Assembly (NCBI RefSeq): GCF_000478605.2 | Contig: NZ_ASHX02000001.1 | Span: 1,596,384-1,660,383, forward strand | DNA: 64,000 nucleotides | Reading direction: 5' to 3' | Origin: Streptomyces thermolilacinus SPC6 | Lineage (GTDB): Bacteria > Actinomycetota > Actinomycetes > Streptomycetales > Streptomycetaceae | In this document: one piece after another, positions 25,828-33,495 of the stretch | Layout: each line of letters starts with the position of its first letter | How positions within the stretch are numbered: position 1 is the stretch's first letter | Program-made: the position numbers and the translations under genes | Notes under the pieces: generated by a model | The model's input: the letters and a program-made list of their open reading frames with translations, nothing else | Told to the model about the DNA's origin: nothing | Database searches by the model: none

Positions 25828-27075
25828 TCAGGCGCCGATGAGCTTGGCGAACTTCTCCTCGAACGCCGTCTCCTCCTCGCCGCTGAGCGAGCGGAAGGCG
25901 TGCGACTTCGCCGCCATGGCCTTGTCCGGGAGGATCAGCGTGTTCGCCGCCATCGCCGGGTCGATCCGGGCGAGTTCCTCCCGTACGCCGTCCACGGGGC
26001 AGACGTAGTTGATGTACGCGGCGAGCCGGGCGGCGACCGGGGGCTCGTAGTAGTAGTCGATGAGCCGCTCGGCGTTGGTCTTGTGCCGCGCGCCCGCCGG
26101 GACCAGGAGGTTGTCGGTGGAGGTGAGGTAACCGGCCGCGGGGATCGCGAACTTGATGTCCGGGTTGTCGGCCTGGAGCTGGATGAGGTCGCCCGCCCAG
26201 GCGAGGCACGCCGCGAGGTCGCCCTTGCTGAGGTCGGCGGTGTAGTCGTTGCCGGTGAAGCGGCGGATCTGCCTGGTCTCGACGCCCTTGCGGAGGCGGC
26301 CGATCGCCGCGTCGTAGTCGGCCGCGGTGACCTTGCCGGGGTCCTTGCCCATGTCGAGGAGGGTCATGCCGACCGTGTCGCGCATCTCGGAGAGGAACGC
26401 GACCCGGCCCTTCAGCTTCGGGTCGTCCAGGAGCTGGGTGACGGAGTCGACCCGGCGCCCGCCGGTCGCCTTGGCGTTGTAGGCGATGACGGTGGAGATG
26501 CCGGTCCAGGGGTACGAGTGGGCACGGCCCGGGTCCCAGTCGGGGCGGCGGAACTGCGGGGCGAGGTTGGCGTACGCGTTCGGGAGGTTCCCCGGGTCGA
26601 GCCTCTGCGCCCAGCCGAGGCGGATGATCCGGGCGGCGAGCCAGTCGGTGACGCAGATCAGGTCGCGTCCGGTGTCCTGGCCCGCGGCGAGCTGCGGCTT
26701 GATCTTGCCGAAGAACTCCACGTTGTCGTTGATGTCCTCGGTGTACTTGACGGTGATCCCGGTGCGCCGGGTGAACGCCTCCAGCGTCGGCCGGCGCTTC
26801 TCGTCGTCGCTGATGTCGATGTACTGCGTCCAGTTGGAGAACGCGAGCCGTTTCTCCTTGGCCGAGTGGTCGGTGGACGCGGGCCCCCGGCCCTCCCGCT
26901 TGGCGGGCGGGATGCCGCATCCGCTCAGCCCGGCGGCCCCGGCGAGGGTGAGGGCGCCGACGCCCGAGGCGCGCAGCAGGGAGCGGCGGGTGAGCGCTCC
27001 CCTGCCGTTCGCCAGGCTGCGCCGCATCGCGGCGAGTTGTGCCGCGGAGAGGCTGTCGGGCTCGTACTGCTCCAT
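25828..27075 (-). CDS. potD: Polyamine ABC transporter substrate-binding lipoprotein (PotD-like)
   Basis: This 415-residue exported binding protein carries a twin-arginine-type signal (LTRRSLLRASGVGALTLAG) ending in the lipobox LSGC, so it should be lipid-anchored outside the membrane. The mature part is a periplasmic-binding-protein fold with AFSNWTQYIDISDD, RTGITVKYTEDINDNVEF and CPVDGVREELARIDP. The family binds spermidine or putrescine. The ATG at 27075 has AAAGG upstream. It is the first gene of the potDABC-oxidase operon. An imperfect 9+1+9 palindrome sits about 270 bases upstream in the divergent control region. Confidence 0.92.
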   Translation of the reverse strand: MEQYEPDSLSAAQLAAMRRSLANGRGALTRRSLLRASGVGALTLAGAAGLSGCGIPPAKREGRGPASTDHSAKEKRLAFSNWTQYIDISDDEKRRPTLEAFTRRTGITVKYTEDINDNVEFFGKIKPQLAAGQDTGRDLICVTDWLAARIIRLGWAQRLDPGNLPNAYANLAPQFRRPDWDPGRAHSYPWTGISTVIAYNAKATGGRRVDSVTQLLDDPKLKGRVAFLSEMRDTVGMTLLDMGKDPGKVTAADYDAAIGRLRKGVETRQIRRFTGNDYTADLSKGDLAACLAWAGDLIQLQADNPDIKFAIPAAGYLTSTDNLLVPAGARHKTNAERLIDYYYEPPVAARLAAYINYVCPVDGVREELARIDPAMAANTLILPDKAMAAKSHAFRSLSGEEETAFEEKFAKLIGA

Positions 27076-27401
27076 ACGCTGTGCCTTTCGGGAAGGATCG
27101 GGCCGCTCGAAGGATCAGGTTGGCATGTCCTTATCGAAGCCGGACGCGGGGTGGCCCCTGACGGGCGCGCGGGCCGTCCCCGTCGGCGCGTACGCGGGCG
27201 AGCGCGGGCGTACGGTGCGTCCGCGGCGGGCGCGTGCGGGAGGCGGGCGCCCCTCGACGGCGGAGCGGAGGCGGTCGTCCATCGAGGCTCTCCCGTGGTC
27301 CCGGCGTCAGGTGGGTGCCGATCCTGGCAGAGCCCCCCGGACCCAACAAGGGATTCCGTTGTTGCCATTTGGTCACGCGACGGATTCGGTCGCCCCCCGA
27401 A
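27076..27401. other. Divergent control region between potD and the NADAR gene
   Basis: This 326-base region has no supported gene. Its notable element is the near-palindrome at 27345-27363. The AT content rises locally at 27340-27370, as expected for a promoter or operator in this GC-rich genome. Confidence 0.45.
27345..27363. promoter_or_regulatory. Candidate operator of the pot operon (near-palindrome)
   Basis: AACAAGGGA-T-TCCGTTGTT matches its reverse complement at 8 of 9 arm positions. The 12-mer ACAAGGGATTCC (27346-27357) agrees at 10 of 12 positions with ACAACGGATTTC (35089-35100) in the Lrp/aldehyde dehydrogenase control region, suggesting a common regulator of polyamine genes. Confidence 0.5.
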
Positions 27402-28007
27402 ATGCCTCCACCGGAAAACCCCGTACGGTCTGGCAGTGGCGGCTGCGATGCTGGCGGACATGGAACGACGGAAGCGCTGATCGAGCGGGTCAGCAGGGGC
27501 GAGCGGGTGAAGTACCTGCGTTTCTGGGGCCACCGCCCGCGCCCCGACGGGCGGATCGGGGCGAGCTGCCTCAGTCAGTGGTGGCCGTCGCCGTTGACCG
27601 TGGACGGCGTCAGGTACGCGACGGCGGAGCACTGGATGATGGCCGCCAAGGCGCGGTTGTTCGGCGACGCGGAGGCGGAGCATAAGGCCGTCTCGGCGGC
27701 CGGTCCGGCGCAGGCCAAGCGGGCGGGGCGGCTCGTGCGCGGCTTCGACGAGGCCGTCTGGGAGCGGGAGCGGTACGGGATCGTGGTGGCGGGCAGCCGC
27801 CACAAGTTCGCGCAGCACGCGGAGCTGCGGCACTTCCTGCTGGGCACGCGCGAGCGGGTGCTGGTGGAGGCCAGCCCGCTGGACCGGATATGGGGCATCG
27901 GCCTCGCCGCCGACGACGAGCGCGCCCAGGACCCGGCCCGCTGGCGCGGGCTCAACCTGCTGGGCTTCGCCCTGATGGACGCCCGCGAGGAGCTGCGCGC
28001 GAGCTAG
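27402..28007 (+). CDS. NADAR-domain protein (YbiA/COG3236 family)
   Basis: The family includes N-glycosidases acting on damaged riboflavin-pathway intermediates or ADP-ribose-type compounds. The domain runs from VKYLRFWGHRPRPDG through LSQWWPSPLTVDGVRYATAE, HWMMAAKARLFGDAEAEH, SRHKFAQHAELRHFLLGT and LDRIWGIGLAADDERAQDP to LNLLGFALMDAREEL. The WG-rich and EHWMM segments are characteristic. The reported ATG 27402 gives 201 residues but adds about 25 non-conserved ones; GTG 27507 or an intermediate start is possible. It is divergent from potD and convergent with the DUF4190 genes, from which two hairpins separate it. Confidence 0.85.
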   Translation: MPPPENPVRSGSGGCDAGGHGTTEALIERVSRGERVKYLRFWGHRPRPDGRIGASCLSQWWPSPLTVDGVRYATAEHWMMAAKARLFGDAEAEHKAVSAAGPAQAKRAGRLVRGFDEAVWERERYGIVVAGSRHKFAQHAELRHFLLGTRERVLVEASPLDRIWGIGLAADDERAQDPARWRGLNLLGFALMDAREELRAS

Positions 28008-28024
28008 GGGCGCCGGGCGCGGAG

Positions 28025-28056
28025 CCTGGGCCGGGCCGACAAGGGGCCGGCCCAGG
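28025..28056 (+). terminator. Terminator hairpin after the NADAR gene
   Basis: A perfect 10-base-pair stem (28025-28034 with 28047-28056) lies 17 bases past the NADAR stop. Confidence 0.65.
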
Positions 28057-28090
28057 GCGGGGCGGGGGCCGTACGGGCGGGGGTACGCGT

Positions 28091-28122
28091 CGGCCCGGCG
28101 CGCCGGGGGGCGTGCCGGGCCG
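28091..28122 (-). terminator. Terminator hairpin after the DUF4190 genes
   Basis: A perfect 9-base-pair stem (28091-28099 with 28114-28122) lies 21 bases past the stop of the 154-residue DUF4190 gene. With the hairpin at 28025 it forms a convergent terminator pair. Confidence 0.6.
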
Positions 28123-28143
28123 TGCGAGACCGGGTCGTACGGG

Positions 28144-28608
28144 TCAGGCGCCGGACGCCAGGCCGAGGGCGCTGGCGAAGGCCACCAGCAGGATCCCCGG
28201 GATCAGGACGGCGGCGATGATGCCCGTGACGAGGCCCGCCGTGGCGGCGCCCTTGTTCGTGGCCTCGCCCCGGTTGGCCTTGGCCCGGCCGACCGCGCCG
28301 AAGATGATCGCGAGGATGCCCAGGATCATGCCGATGACCCAGAGGAACACGAGCACGTCGCACACGATGCCGATGATGCCGCACACCAGACCGGCGGTGC
28401 CCATGCCGTTGCTGGGCTGCTGCGCGACCGGCGCGCCGTAGGCGGGGGCGGGGGCGGCGTACGGCGAGGGCTGCTGCGCCGGGTAGCCGACCGGGGGCGG
28501 AGGGCTGGCCGGTGCCGGGTAGCCGTACCCGGGCTGCGGCGGCTGGCCCGTGCCGTACGGGTTGGGCTGCCCGTAGCCACCGGGCTGCTGCTGGTACGGA
28601 TCGGACAT
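28144..28608 (-). CDS. DUF4190-type small membrane protein
   Basis: This 154-residue protein has a Pro/Gly/Tyr/Gln-rich N-terminal half (about residues 1-65, for example QQQPGGYGQPNPYGTG). Two membrane segments surround the DUF4190-like loop (GMGTAGLVCGIIGIVCDVLV, ILGILAIIFGAVGRAKANRG, AGLVTGIIAAVLIPGILLVA). The N-tail is probably cytoplasmic and disordered. Function is unknown; such proteins are common and multi-copy in Streptomyces. ATG 28608 follows GGGAGACCACAC. It lies 49 bases behind a longer paralogue on the same strand, an apparent tandem duplication. Confidence 0.82.
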   Translation of the reverse strand: MSDPYQQQPGGYGQPNPYGTGQPPQPGYGYPAPASPPPPVGYPAQQPSPYAAPAPAYGAPVAQQPSNGMGTAGLVCGIIGIVCDVLVFLWVIGMILGILAIIFGAVGRAKANRGEATNKGAATAGLVTGIIAAVLIPGILLVAFASALGLASGA

Positions 28609-28657
28609 GTGTGGTCTCCCCTCCACGGATTCGTCGGCCCATCGTAGGGCCCGGCGA

Positions 28658-29335
28658 TCACCGGCGGGTCGCGGTGTCCGAATCCGTGAGGACCAGGGAG
28701 GTGGCGTAGGGATCGTCGTAGTCGTGCTTCTCCTGCTCCTCGACGCCCTTGACGATCGCCCAGATCATGCCGCCCAGCACCAGCGCGCCGAGCACGATGC
28801 CGACCGCGCCGGTGACGATGCCCGCCGTGGCCATGGCGCCGTTGTTGGCCTCGCCCCGCTGGACGCGCTTGCGCCCGATGATGCCGAAGATCAGCGCCAG
28901 GATGCCGAGGATGATCCCGAGACCGTACAGCCAGCACATCACCAGCGAGACGATGCCGATGACCATCGACGCGACGCCGAGCCCGTTCGCCGGGCCGGGC
29001 CCCCACGCGCCCGCGCCGCCGTACGTCCCGTACGCGCCGGGGTAGCCGCCCGGGTAGCCGTAGCCACCCGTGGTGCCCGCCGTCGGCGGGGCCGGGGCGG
29101 GGTAGCCGTATGGGCCGGGGGCCGGCTGCGCGGGTCCGCCGGGTGCGACCGGGGGCGGCGGCAGCTGGTCGCCCGACGGGGCGCCGAATCCGGCGGCGGG
29201 CATCGACGTCACGGTCGGCTGGTCGTGCGGGGCCGGCGTGGGCGAGCCGCTCTTGCCGAGGCCCACCCCCGGCGGCTGGGCGGGCCGGCTCTCAGGCGGC
29301 GCCCAGGGATCGTTCCGCTCGTTGTTCTCTGGCAT
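28658..29335 (-). CDS. DUF4190-type membrane protein, longer paralogue
   Basis: This 225-residue protein starts with a long disordered Pro/Gly/Ala/Tyr tail (about residues 1-115, with YGYPGGYPGAYGTYGGAGAW). The same two-helix module as its neighbour follows (GLGVASMVIGIVSLVMCWLY, ILGILALIFGIIGRKRVQRG, ATAGIVTGAVGIVLGALVLG). A short charged C-tail (VEEQEKHDYDDPYAT) ends it. It is probably cotranscribed with the downstream paralogue. No enzyme motif is present, and the function is unknown. Confidence 0.82.
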   Translation of the reverse strand: MPENNERNDPWAPPESRPAQPPGVGLGKSGSPTPAPHDQPTVTSMPAAGFGAPSGDQLPPPPVAPGGPAQPAPGPYGYPAPAPPTAGTTGGYGYPGGYPGAYGTYGGAGAWGPGPANGLGVASMVIGIVSLVMCWLYGLGIILGILALIFGIIGRKRVQRGEANNGAMATAGIVTGAVGIVLGALVLGGMIWAIVKGVEEQEKHDYDDPYATSLVLTDSDTATRR

Positions 29336-29422
29336 GAGCCTCCCCCATCGTGTCCGGACATGCTAACGACCCGCCTACGATGATCTGTGACCAGGGACGG
29401 CTCACCCACACGGAGGACCTCG

Positions 29423-30448
29423 ATGACCGATCTGCGCCCCTTCATCGCGGGCCTGCCGAAGGCGGAGCTGCACGTCCACCACGTCGGCTCGGCGTCGCCG
29501 CGCATCGTCTCGGAGCTGGCCGCCCGCCACCCGGACTCCAAGGTGCCCACGGACCCCGAGGCGCTGGTGGACTACTTCACGTTCACCGACTTCGCGCACT
29601 TCATCGAGGTGTACCTGTCCGTGGTCGACCTGGTCCGCACCCCCGAGGACGTGCGGCTGCTGACGTACGAGGTCGCCCGCGACATGGCGCGGCAGAACAT
29701 CCGGTACGCGGAGCTGACGATCACGCCGTTCAGCTCGACGCGGCGCGGGATCGACGAGAAGGCGTTCATGGCGGCCATCGAGGACGCCAGGACCGCCGCC
29801 GAGACCGAGCTGGGCGTGATCCTGCGCTGGTGCTTCGACATCCCGGGCGAGGCCGGGCTGGAGGCCGCCGAGGAGACCACCCGCCTCGCGGTGGACCTGC
29901 GGCCCGAGGGCCTCGTCTCCTTCGGCCTGGGCGGACCGGAGATCGGCGTACCGCGCCCGCAGTTCAAGCCGTACTTCGACCGGGCCATCGCGGCCGGCCT
30001 GCACTCCGTGCCGCACGCGGGCGAGACGACCGGCCCGCAGACGATCTGGGACGCGCTGAACGACCTGCGCGCCGAGCGCATCGGGCACGGCACGAGCGCC
30101 CCGCGGGACCCGGAGCTCCTCGCGTACCTCGCCGAGCACCGCATCCCGCTGGAGGTCTGTCCCACGTCCAACATCGCCACCCGCGCCGTCACCGACATCG
30201 ACCGGCACCCGATCAGGGAGATGGTGGCCGCCGGGGTGCTGGTCACGGTCAACTCCGACGACCCGCCGATGTTCGGCACGGACCTGAACACCGAGTACGA
30301 GGTCGCCGCCCGCCTCCTGGAGCTGGACGAGCGGGGGGTGGCCGCCCTCGCGAAGAACGCCGTGGAGGCGTCCTTCCTGGACCCGGCGGGCAAGGCGCGG
30401 ATCGCGGACGAGATCGACGCGTACACGCGGCAGTGGCTCGCGCCCTGA
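29423..30448 (+). CDS. add: Adenosine deaminase
   Basis: The enzyme converts adenosine (and deoxyadenosine) to inosine in purine salvage. It is a 341-residue amidohydrolase with a zinc site: KAELHVHHVGSAS (the two metal histidines), a histidine and catalytic glutamate in HAGETTGP, ERIGHGT, EVCPTSN, and the metal Asp in VTVNSDDPPMFGTDL. The first motif has HVHHVGS where many deaminases have HxHLDG; this form is familiar from actinobacterial members. Start ATG 29423 follows GGAGG with 6-base spacing. A 29-base-period duplication at the end copies the last codons and stop region. Related substrates such as aminofutalosine or adenine cannot be excluded. Confidence 0.9.
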   Translation: MTDLRPFIAGLPKAELHVHHVGSASPRIVSELAARHPDSKVPTDPEALVDYFTFTDFAHFIEVYLSVVDLVRTPEDVRLLTYEVARDMARQNIRYAELTITPFSSTRRGIDEKAFMAAIEDARTAAETELGVILRWCFDIPGEAGLEAAEETTRLAVDLRPEGLVSFGLGGPEIGVPRPQFKPYFDRAIAAGLHSVPHAGETTGPQTIWDALNDLRAERIGHGTSAPRDPELLAYLAEHRIPLEVCPTSNIATRAVTDIDRHPIREMVAAGVLVTVNSDDPPMFGTDLNTEYEVAARLLELDERGVAALAKNAVEASFLDPAGKARIADEIDAYTRQWLAP

Positions 30449-30485
30449 CGCCCCAGCCCCCCGCACCCGCGCCCTGACGCCCCAG
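30440..30485. repeat. Direct repeat duplicating the adenosine deaminase stop-codon region
   Basis: GCGCCCTGACGCCCCAG occurs at 30440-30456 and 30469-30485, 29 bases apart. The first copy contains the stop codon of the adenosine deaminase gene, suggesting a small tandem duplication of its 3' end. Confidence 0.8.
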
Positions 30486-30635
30486 GCCCCCGCGCGCCCG
30501 CACCCGCACCGCTCCCCCCTGAGCCGTACCCCGGCGGTGCGGCGGCGCCGGGCGCCCGGCGGTGACCCGACCCGTCCCCGGCGTGATCCGCCCCGGCACT
30601 CGCGCCCCGACCGGCACCGCACCGAGAATGGGCGT

Positions 30636-31328
30636 ATGCGCACCCTCACCGTCGTGGGACACCGGGGCGACCCCTACCGGGTCCGTGAGAACACGGTCGC
30701 GTCGATCCGCTCGGCCCTGGCCCGCGGCGCGGACGCCGTGGAGATCGACGTACGGCTGACCTGGGACGGCGTCCCGGTCCTCCTCCACGACGACACGCTG
30801 CGGCGGCTCTGGCACATCGACCGGCCGCTCTCCTCCCTGAGCTTCGCCGAGGTGCGGGAGCTGACCGGTCCGGAGGGCGTTCCGACGCTGCACGAGGCGC
30901 TGGCCGCGGCCGCCCCGCACCGGGTGATGATCGACCTGCCGGGCGCCACCGAGGCGTCCGTACGCACGGTCGTCGGCGCCGTCCACGAGTGCGACGCCGA
31001 GGACCGGGTCTACTACTGCTCCAGCGCGCCCGCCATGCTGCTGGTCCGCGCCGCCGACCCGGCCGCCGAGCTGGCCCTGACGTGGACGACGCTCGCCCCG
31101 GCCCGCCCGGCCCTGCTGGACGCGCTGTCGCCCCGCTGGCTCAACTACCGCTTCGGGCTGGTCAGCAAGGCGCTCACGGACCGCGTCCACCGGGACGGGC
31201 TGCTCGTCTCCTCGTGGACGGCCGACACGCGCAGGTCCATGCGTAAGCTGATCGCCAACGGGGTGGACTCCATCACCACCAACCGTGTGGACACGCTCAA
31301 CGCCGTACTGACGGGAGCCCGTACGTGA
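30636..31328 (+). CDS. Glycerophosphodiester phosphodiesterase
   Basis: The enzyme hydrolyses glycerophosphodiesters to glycerol 3-phosphate and an alcohol. The 230-residue TIM-barrel protein keeps VVGHRGDPYR with RENTVASI, the metal and catalytic block AVEIDVRLTWDGVPVLLHDD, VPTLHEALAA, and late strands LLVSSWTADT and VDSITTNRVD. It is short and has no signal peptide, so it is cytosolic. Start ATG 30636. Its stop overlaps the methyltransferase GTG by 4 bases (GTGA), so the two are co-translated. No ribosome binding site is obvious upstream of 30636. Confidence 0.9.
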   Translation: MRTLTVVGHRGDPYRVRENTVASIRSALARGADAVEIDVRLTWDGVPVLLHDDTLRRLWHIDRPLSSLSFAEVRELTGPEGVPTLHEALAAAAPHRVMIDLPGATEASVRTVVGAVHECDAEDRVYYCSSAPAMLLVRAADPAAELALTWTTLAPARPALLDALSPRWLNYRFGLVSKALTDRVHRDGLLVSSWTADTRRSMRKLIANGVDSITTNRVDTLNAVLTGART

Positions 31329-32122
31329 CGTCCGACCACATCGACAGGGTCCGCACCGACATCGCCCACAACGCCCGCGTCTGGAACTACTGGCTGGGCG
31401 GCAAGGACAACTACCCGGTGGACCGCGCCGTCGGCGACCGGGTCACGGCCCTGCACCCGGGCATCGGCGAAGTCGCCCGCGCCGACCGGGCGTTCCTGCG
31501 CCGCACGGTGACGTACCTGGCGGCGGAGGCGGGCATCCGGCAGTTCCTCGACATCGGTACGGGCCTGCCGACCGCCGACAACACGCACGAGGTCGCGCAG
31601 CGCGTCGCCCCCGACGCGCGGATCGTGTACGTGGACAACGACCCGATCGTGCTGACCCACGCCCGCGCCCTGCTCACCGGCTCCCCCGAGGGCGCCACCG
31701 AGTACGTGGACGCGGACGCCCACCGCCCGGAGGAGATCCTGGCGGCGGTCGAACCGACCCTGGACCTCGCCCGTCCGGTGGCCGTGATGATGCTCGGCAT
31801 CCTCAACTTCGTCCTCGACACGGGAGAGGCCCGCCGGATCGTCCGCACCCTGATGGACGCCGTCCCGTCCGGCAGCCACCTGGTGCTGACCCACCCGACG
31901 ACCGACCCGGCGCTGGGCGGCGAGGGGAACGTGGAGGCGATGGCGTTCTGGAACGCCAACGCCACGCCGCCCATCACCGCCCGCACCCGCGAGGAGTTCG
32001 GGTCGTTCCTGGTGGGCCTGGAGGTGCTGGAGCCGGGCGTCGTCTCCTGCGCGTCCTGGCGCCCCGACCGGGGACAGGGCGCCCCGGTGCCCCAGTTCGG
32101 CGCCGTGGCCCGCAAGCCCTGA
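31325..32122 (+). CDS. SAM-dependent methyltransferase, DUF574/Methyltransf_19 type
   Basis: This 265-residue protein of an actinobacterial methyltransferase family is found in many copies in Streptomyces. The conserved entry ARVWNYWLGGKDNYPVDRAV, the SAM-binding FLDIGTGLPTADNTHEVA and RIVYVDNDPIV, and the later LNFVLDTGEARRIV and HLVLTHPTTDPAL are visible. Methyl acceptors for this family are mostly unknown. GTG 31325 overlaps the upstream phosphodiesterase stop, suggesting linked expression. A bidirectional hairpin follows. No sequence oddity is seen. Confidence 0.87.
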   Translation: MTSDHIDRVRTDIAHNARVWNYWLGGKDNYPVDRAVGDRVTALHPGIGEVARADRAFLRRTVTYLAAEAGIRQFLDIGTGLPTADNTHEVAQRVAPDARIVYVDNDPIVLTHARALLTGSPEGATEYVDADAHRPEEILAAVEPTLDLARPVAVMMLGILNFVLDTGEARRIVRTLMDAVPSGSHLVLTHPTTDPALGGEGNVEAMAFWNANATPPITARTREEFGSFLVGLEVLEPGVVSCASWRPDRGQGAPVPQFGAVARKP

Positions 32123-32126
32123 CCTC

Positions 32127-32161
32127 CGTGCCAGTCCCCGGCCCGGCCGGGGCCTGGCACG
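32127..32161. terminator. Bidirectional terminator between convergent genes
   Basis: An 8-base-pair outer stem (32127-32134 with 32154-32161), one mismatch and a 6-base-pair inner stem (32136-32141 with 32147-32152) form a long hairpin. It fills the 51-base gap between the methyltransferase stop and the stop of the convergent membrane protein gene. Confidence 0.7.
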
Positions 32162-32173
32162 TGACCGGGCGGA

Positions 32174-32710
32174 TCACACGGGCAGCGTCCGGCGTACCGT
32201 CGAGACCGGCTCCGTCAGGGCCTCCAGCCGCTTGATGTGACGGCGCACGACCAGCAGCGGGATCACCCCGAACACCCCGAACGCCATGTCGATCAGCGAC
32301 CACCAGAAGGGGATGCCCCGGATCGGGCCGCAGATCAGCGCGAGCGGGATGATCCCGGCGCAGGCGATCACGCCGAAGTCGATGACCCAGATGTTGCGTA
32401 CGGGGTCGCGGTACGGGCCGTAGAAGGCGACCGCGATGACCAGGTGCGCGAAGGCCAGCCAGTCGGTGCCGTAGAGCAGGAACGGGTACTGGGAGTCGGC
32501 GGTGTCCAGGCCCTCGCCGACGCGCGCGATCCACTCCAGGAGACCGGGGAAGGCGTCGGCGACGGGCGACGCCCAGCCGGTCAGCGCGTCGTGGGCGAGG
32601 CGCAGTTCGGTGACGAGCGGGAAGGCGGTCACCCCGCTCAGCACCAGGCAGACGATGAAGAACACCAACCACACACGGATCCGCCTCAGAAGGGCGCTCT
32701 GCTCGGTCAT
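32174..32710 (-). CDS. Integral membrane protein of unknown function
   Basis: This 178-residue protein has four predicted helices (VWLVFFIVCLVLSGVTAFPL, WLAFAHLVIAVAFYG, VIACAGIIPLALICGPIRG, LIDMAFGVFGVIPLLVV) and a basic cytoplasmic tail (RRHIKRLEALTE). Loop charges suggest both ends are inside. No catalytic residues stand out. ATG 32710 directly precedes the first helix region. It lies 32 bases downstream of the next gene on the same strand, so they may form a two-gene unit. The family is seen in other actinomycetes but not characterised. Confidence 0.75.
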   Translation of the reverse strand: MTEQSALLRRIRVWLVFFIVCLVLSGVTAFPLVTELRLAHDALTGWASPVADAFPGLLEWIARVGEGLDTADSQYPFLLYGTDWLAFAHLVIAVAFYGPYRDPVRNIWVIDFGVIACAGIIPLALICGPIRGIPFWWSLIDMAFGVFGVIPLLVVRRHIKRLEALTEPVSTVRRTLPV

Positions 32711-32742
32711 GTCCGCAGCGTACGCCCGCCTTTACACCGCTT

Positions 32743-33273
32743 TTACCGGCCCCCGGTGATCTTCCGCGCGACCGTGTGGGAGAGGATGGTGGCGCCCGTG
32801 GCCAGCGCCAGACCGGCCACCGCGTCACGCGCCCGCGCGGGCCGCAGCGCCCCGGCGCGCCGCAGCCGCCCGCGCGCCCACAGGGTGAACGGCACCACGA
32901 CGAGCGGCGCGGTCACGGAGCCGGGCGTGTAGCCCCGTACGGCGGCGGCCTGCGCCATGTGGACGAGCCCGTGCAGTCCGAACCCGGTGAGCGCGCCCTG
33001 GTAGAAGCCGGACCGGCCCCCGGTGCGGGCCCCCGCGACGGCCGCCGCGCCGACGATCGCGCCCATCACCGCGACCGCCGCGGCGAACTCCCGCTCGTCC
33101 ACGCCTTCCGCGGCCTTCCACACCCGCCCGGGCACGGCGGGGAACCGCTCACGCAGCTCGGGCAGACGCTCCCGCGGCCACCGGGGGCCGAAGGCCACTT
33201 CCCCGGCGTCATGCACGGCCCAGACGGCGAACAGCCCGTAGGTGACGGCCTTTTGCACGTCGTTGGTCCTCAT
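32743..33273 (-). CDS. HXXEE-type membrane protein
   Basis: The 176-residue protein has about four helices. The start FAVWAVHDAGEVAFGPRW fits the HXXEE domain pattern (a His and acidic residues within the first helix region). A later helix carries FGLHGLVHMAQAAAVRGYTP, with more histidines that could bind metal. Its function is unknown; the family is found in bacteria as a putative metal-dependent membrane protein. ATG 33273 follows a short AT-containing promoter-like stretch. It appears to head a two-gene unit with the membrane protein gene downstream. Confidence 0.75.
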   Translation of the reverse strand: MRTNDVQKAVTYGLFAVWAVHDAGEVAFGPRWPRERLPELRERFPAVPGRVWKAAEGVDEREFAAAVAVMGAIVGAAAVAGARTGGRSGFYQGALTGFGLHGLVHMAQAAAVRGYTPGSVTAPLVVVPFTLWARGRLRRAGALRPARARDAVAGLALATGATILSHTVARKITGGR

Positions 33274-33442
33274 GAGGGCATTCTGCGCCCGGAGCCGGAG
33301 CCTCCGGGCGGCGCCGGAGGGAGGCCGCCGTGGTATCCCTCACGGCCGCCGGGGCCGGGCTGCGGGCCCGTACACGTACACACGCGTCCGGAGGTCCGTG
33401 CCGGGGAGGCGGCCGGAGGTTCCGTGACGGTGCCGGGAACGG

Positions 33443-33479
33443 CCGGAGGGCGGCGCCCGTGTGGGGTGCCGCCCTCCGG
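33443..33479 (-). terminator. Terminator hairpin after the aminobutyraldehyde-type dehydrogenase
   Basis: A perfect 12-base-pair stem (33443-33454 with 33468-33479) with a 13-base loop lies 17 bases past the dehydrogenase stop on the minus strand. Confidence 0.72.
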
Positions 33480-33495
33480 GGCGTGGCGGGGAGCG

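Noticed and set aside
23543-26920. A minus-strand frame of about 1100 codons running through potD and potA into potB
   Set aside because: Only its C-terminal part (potB) is real; the rest is out of frame with potA and potD.
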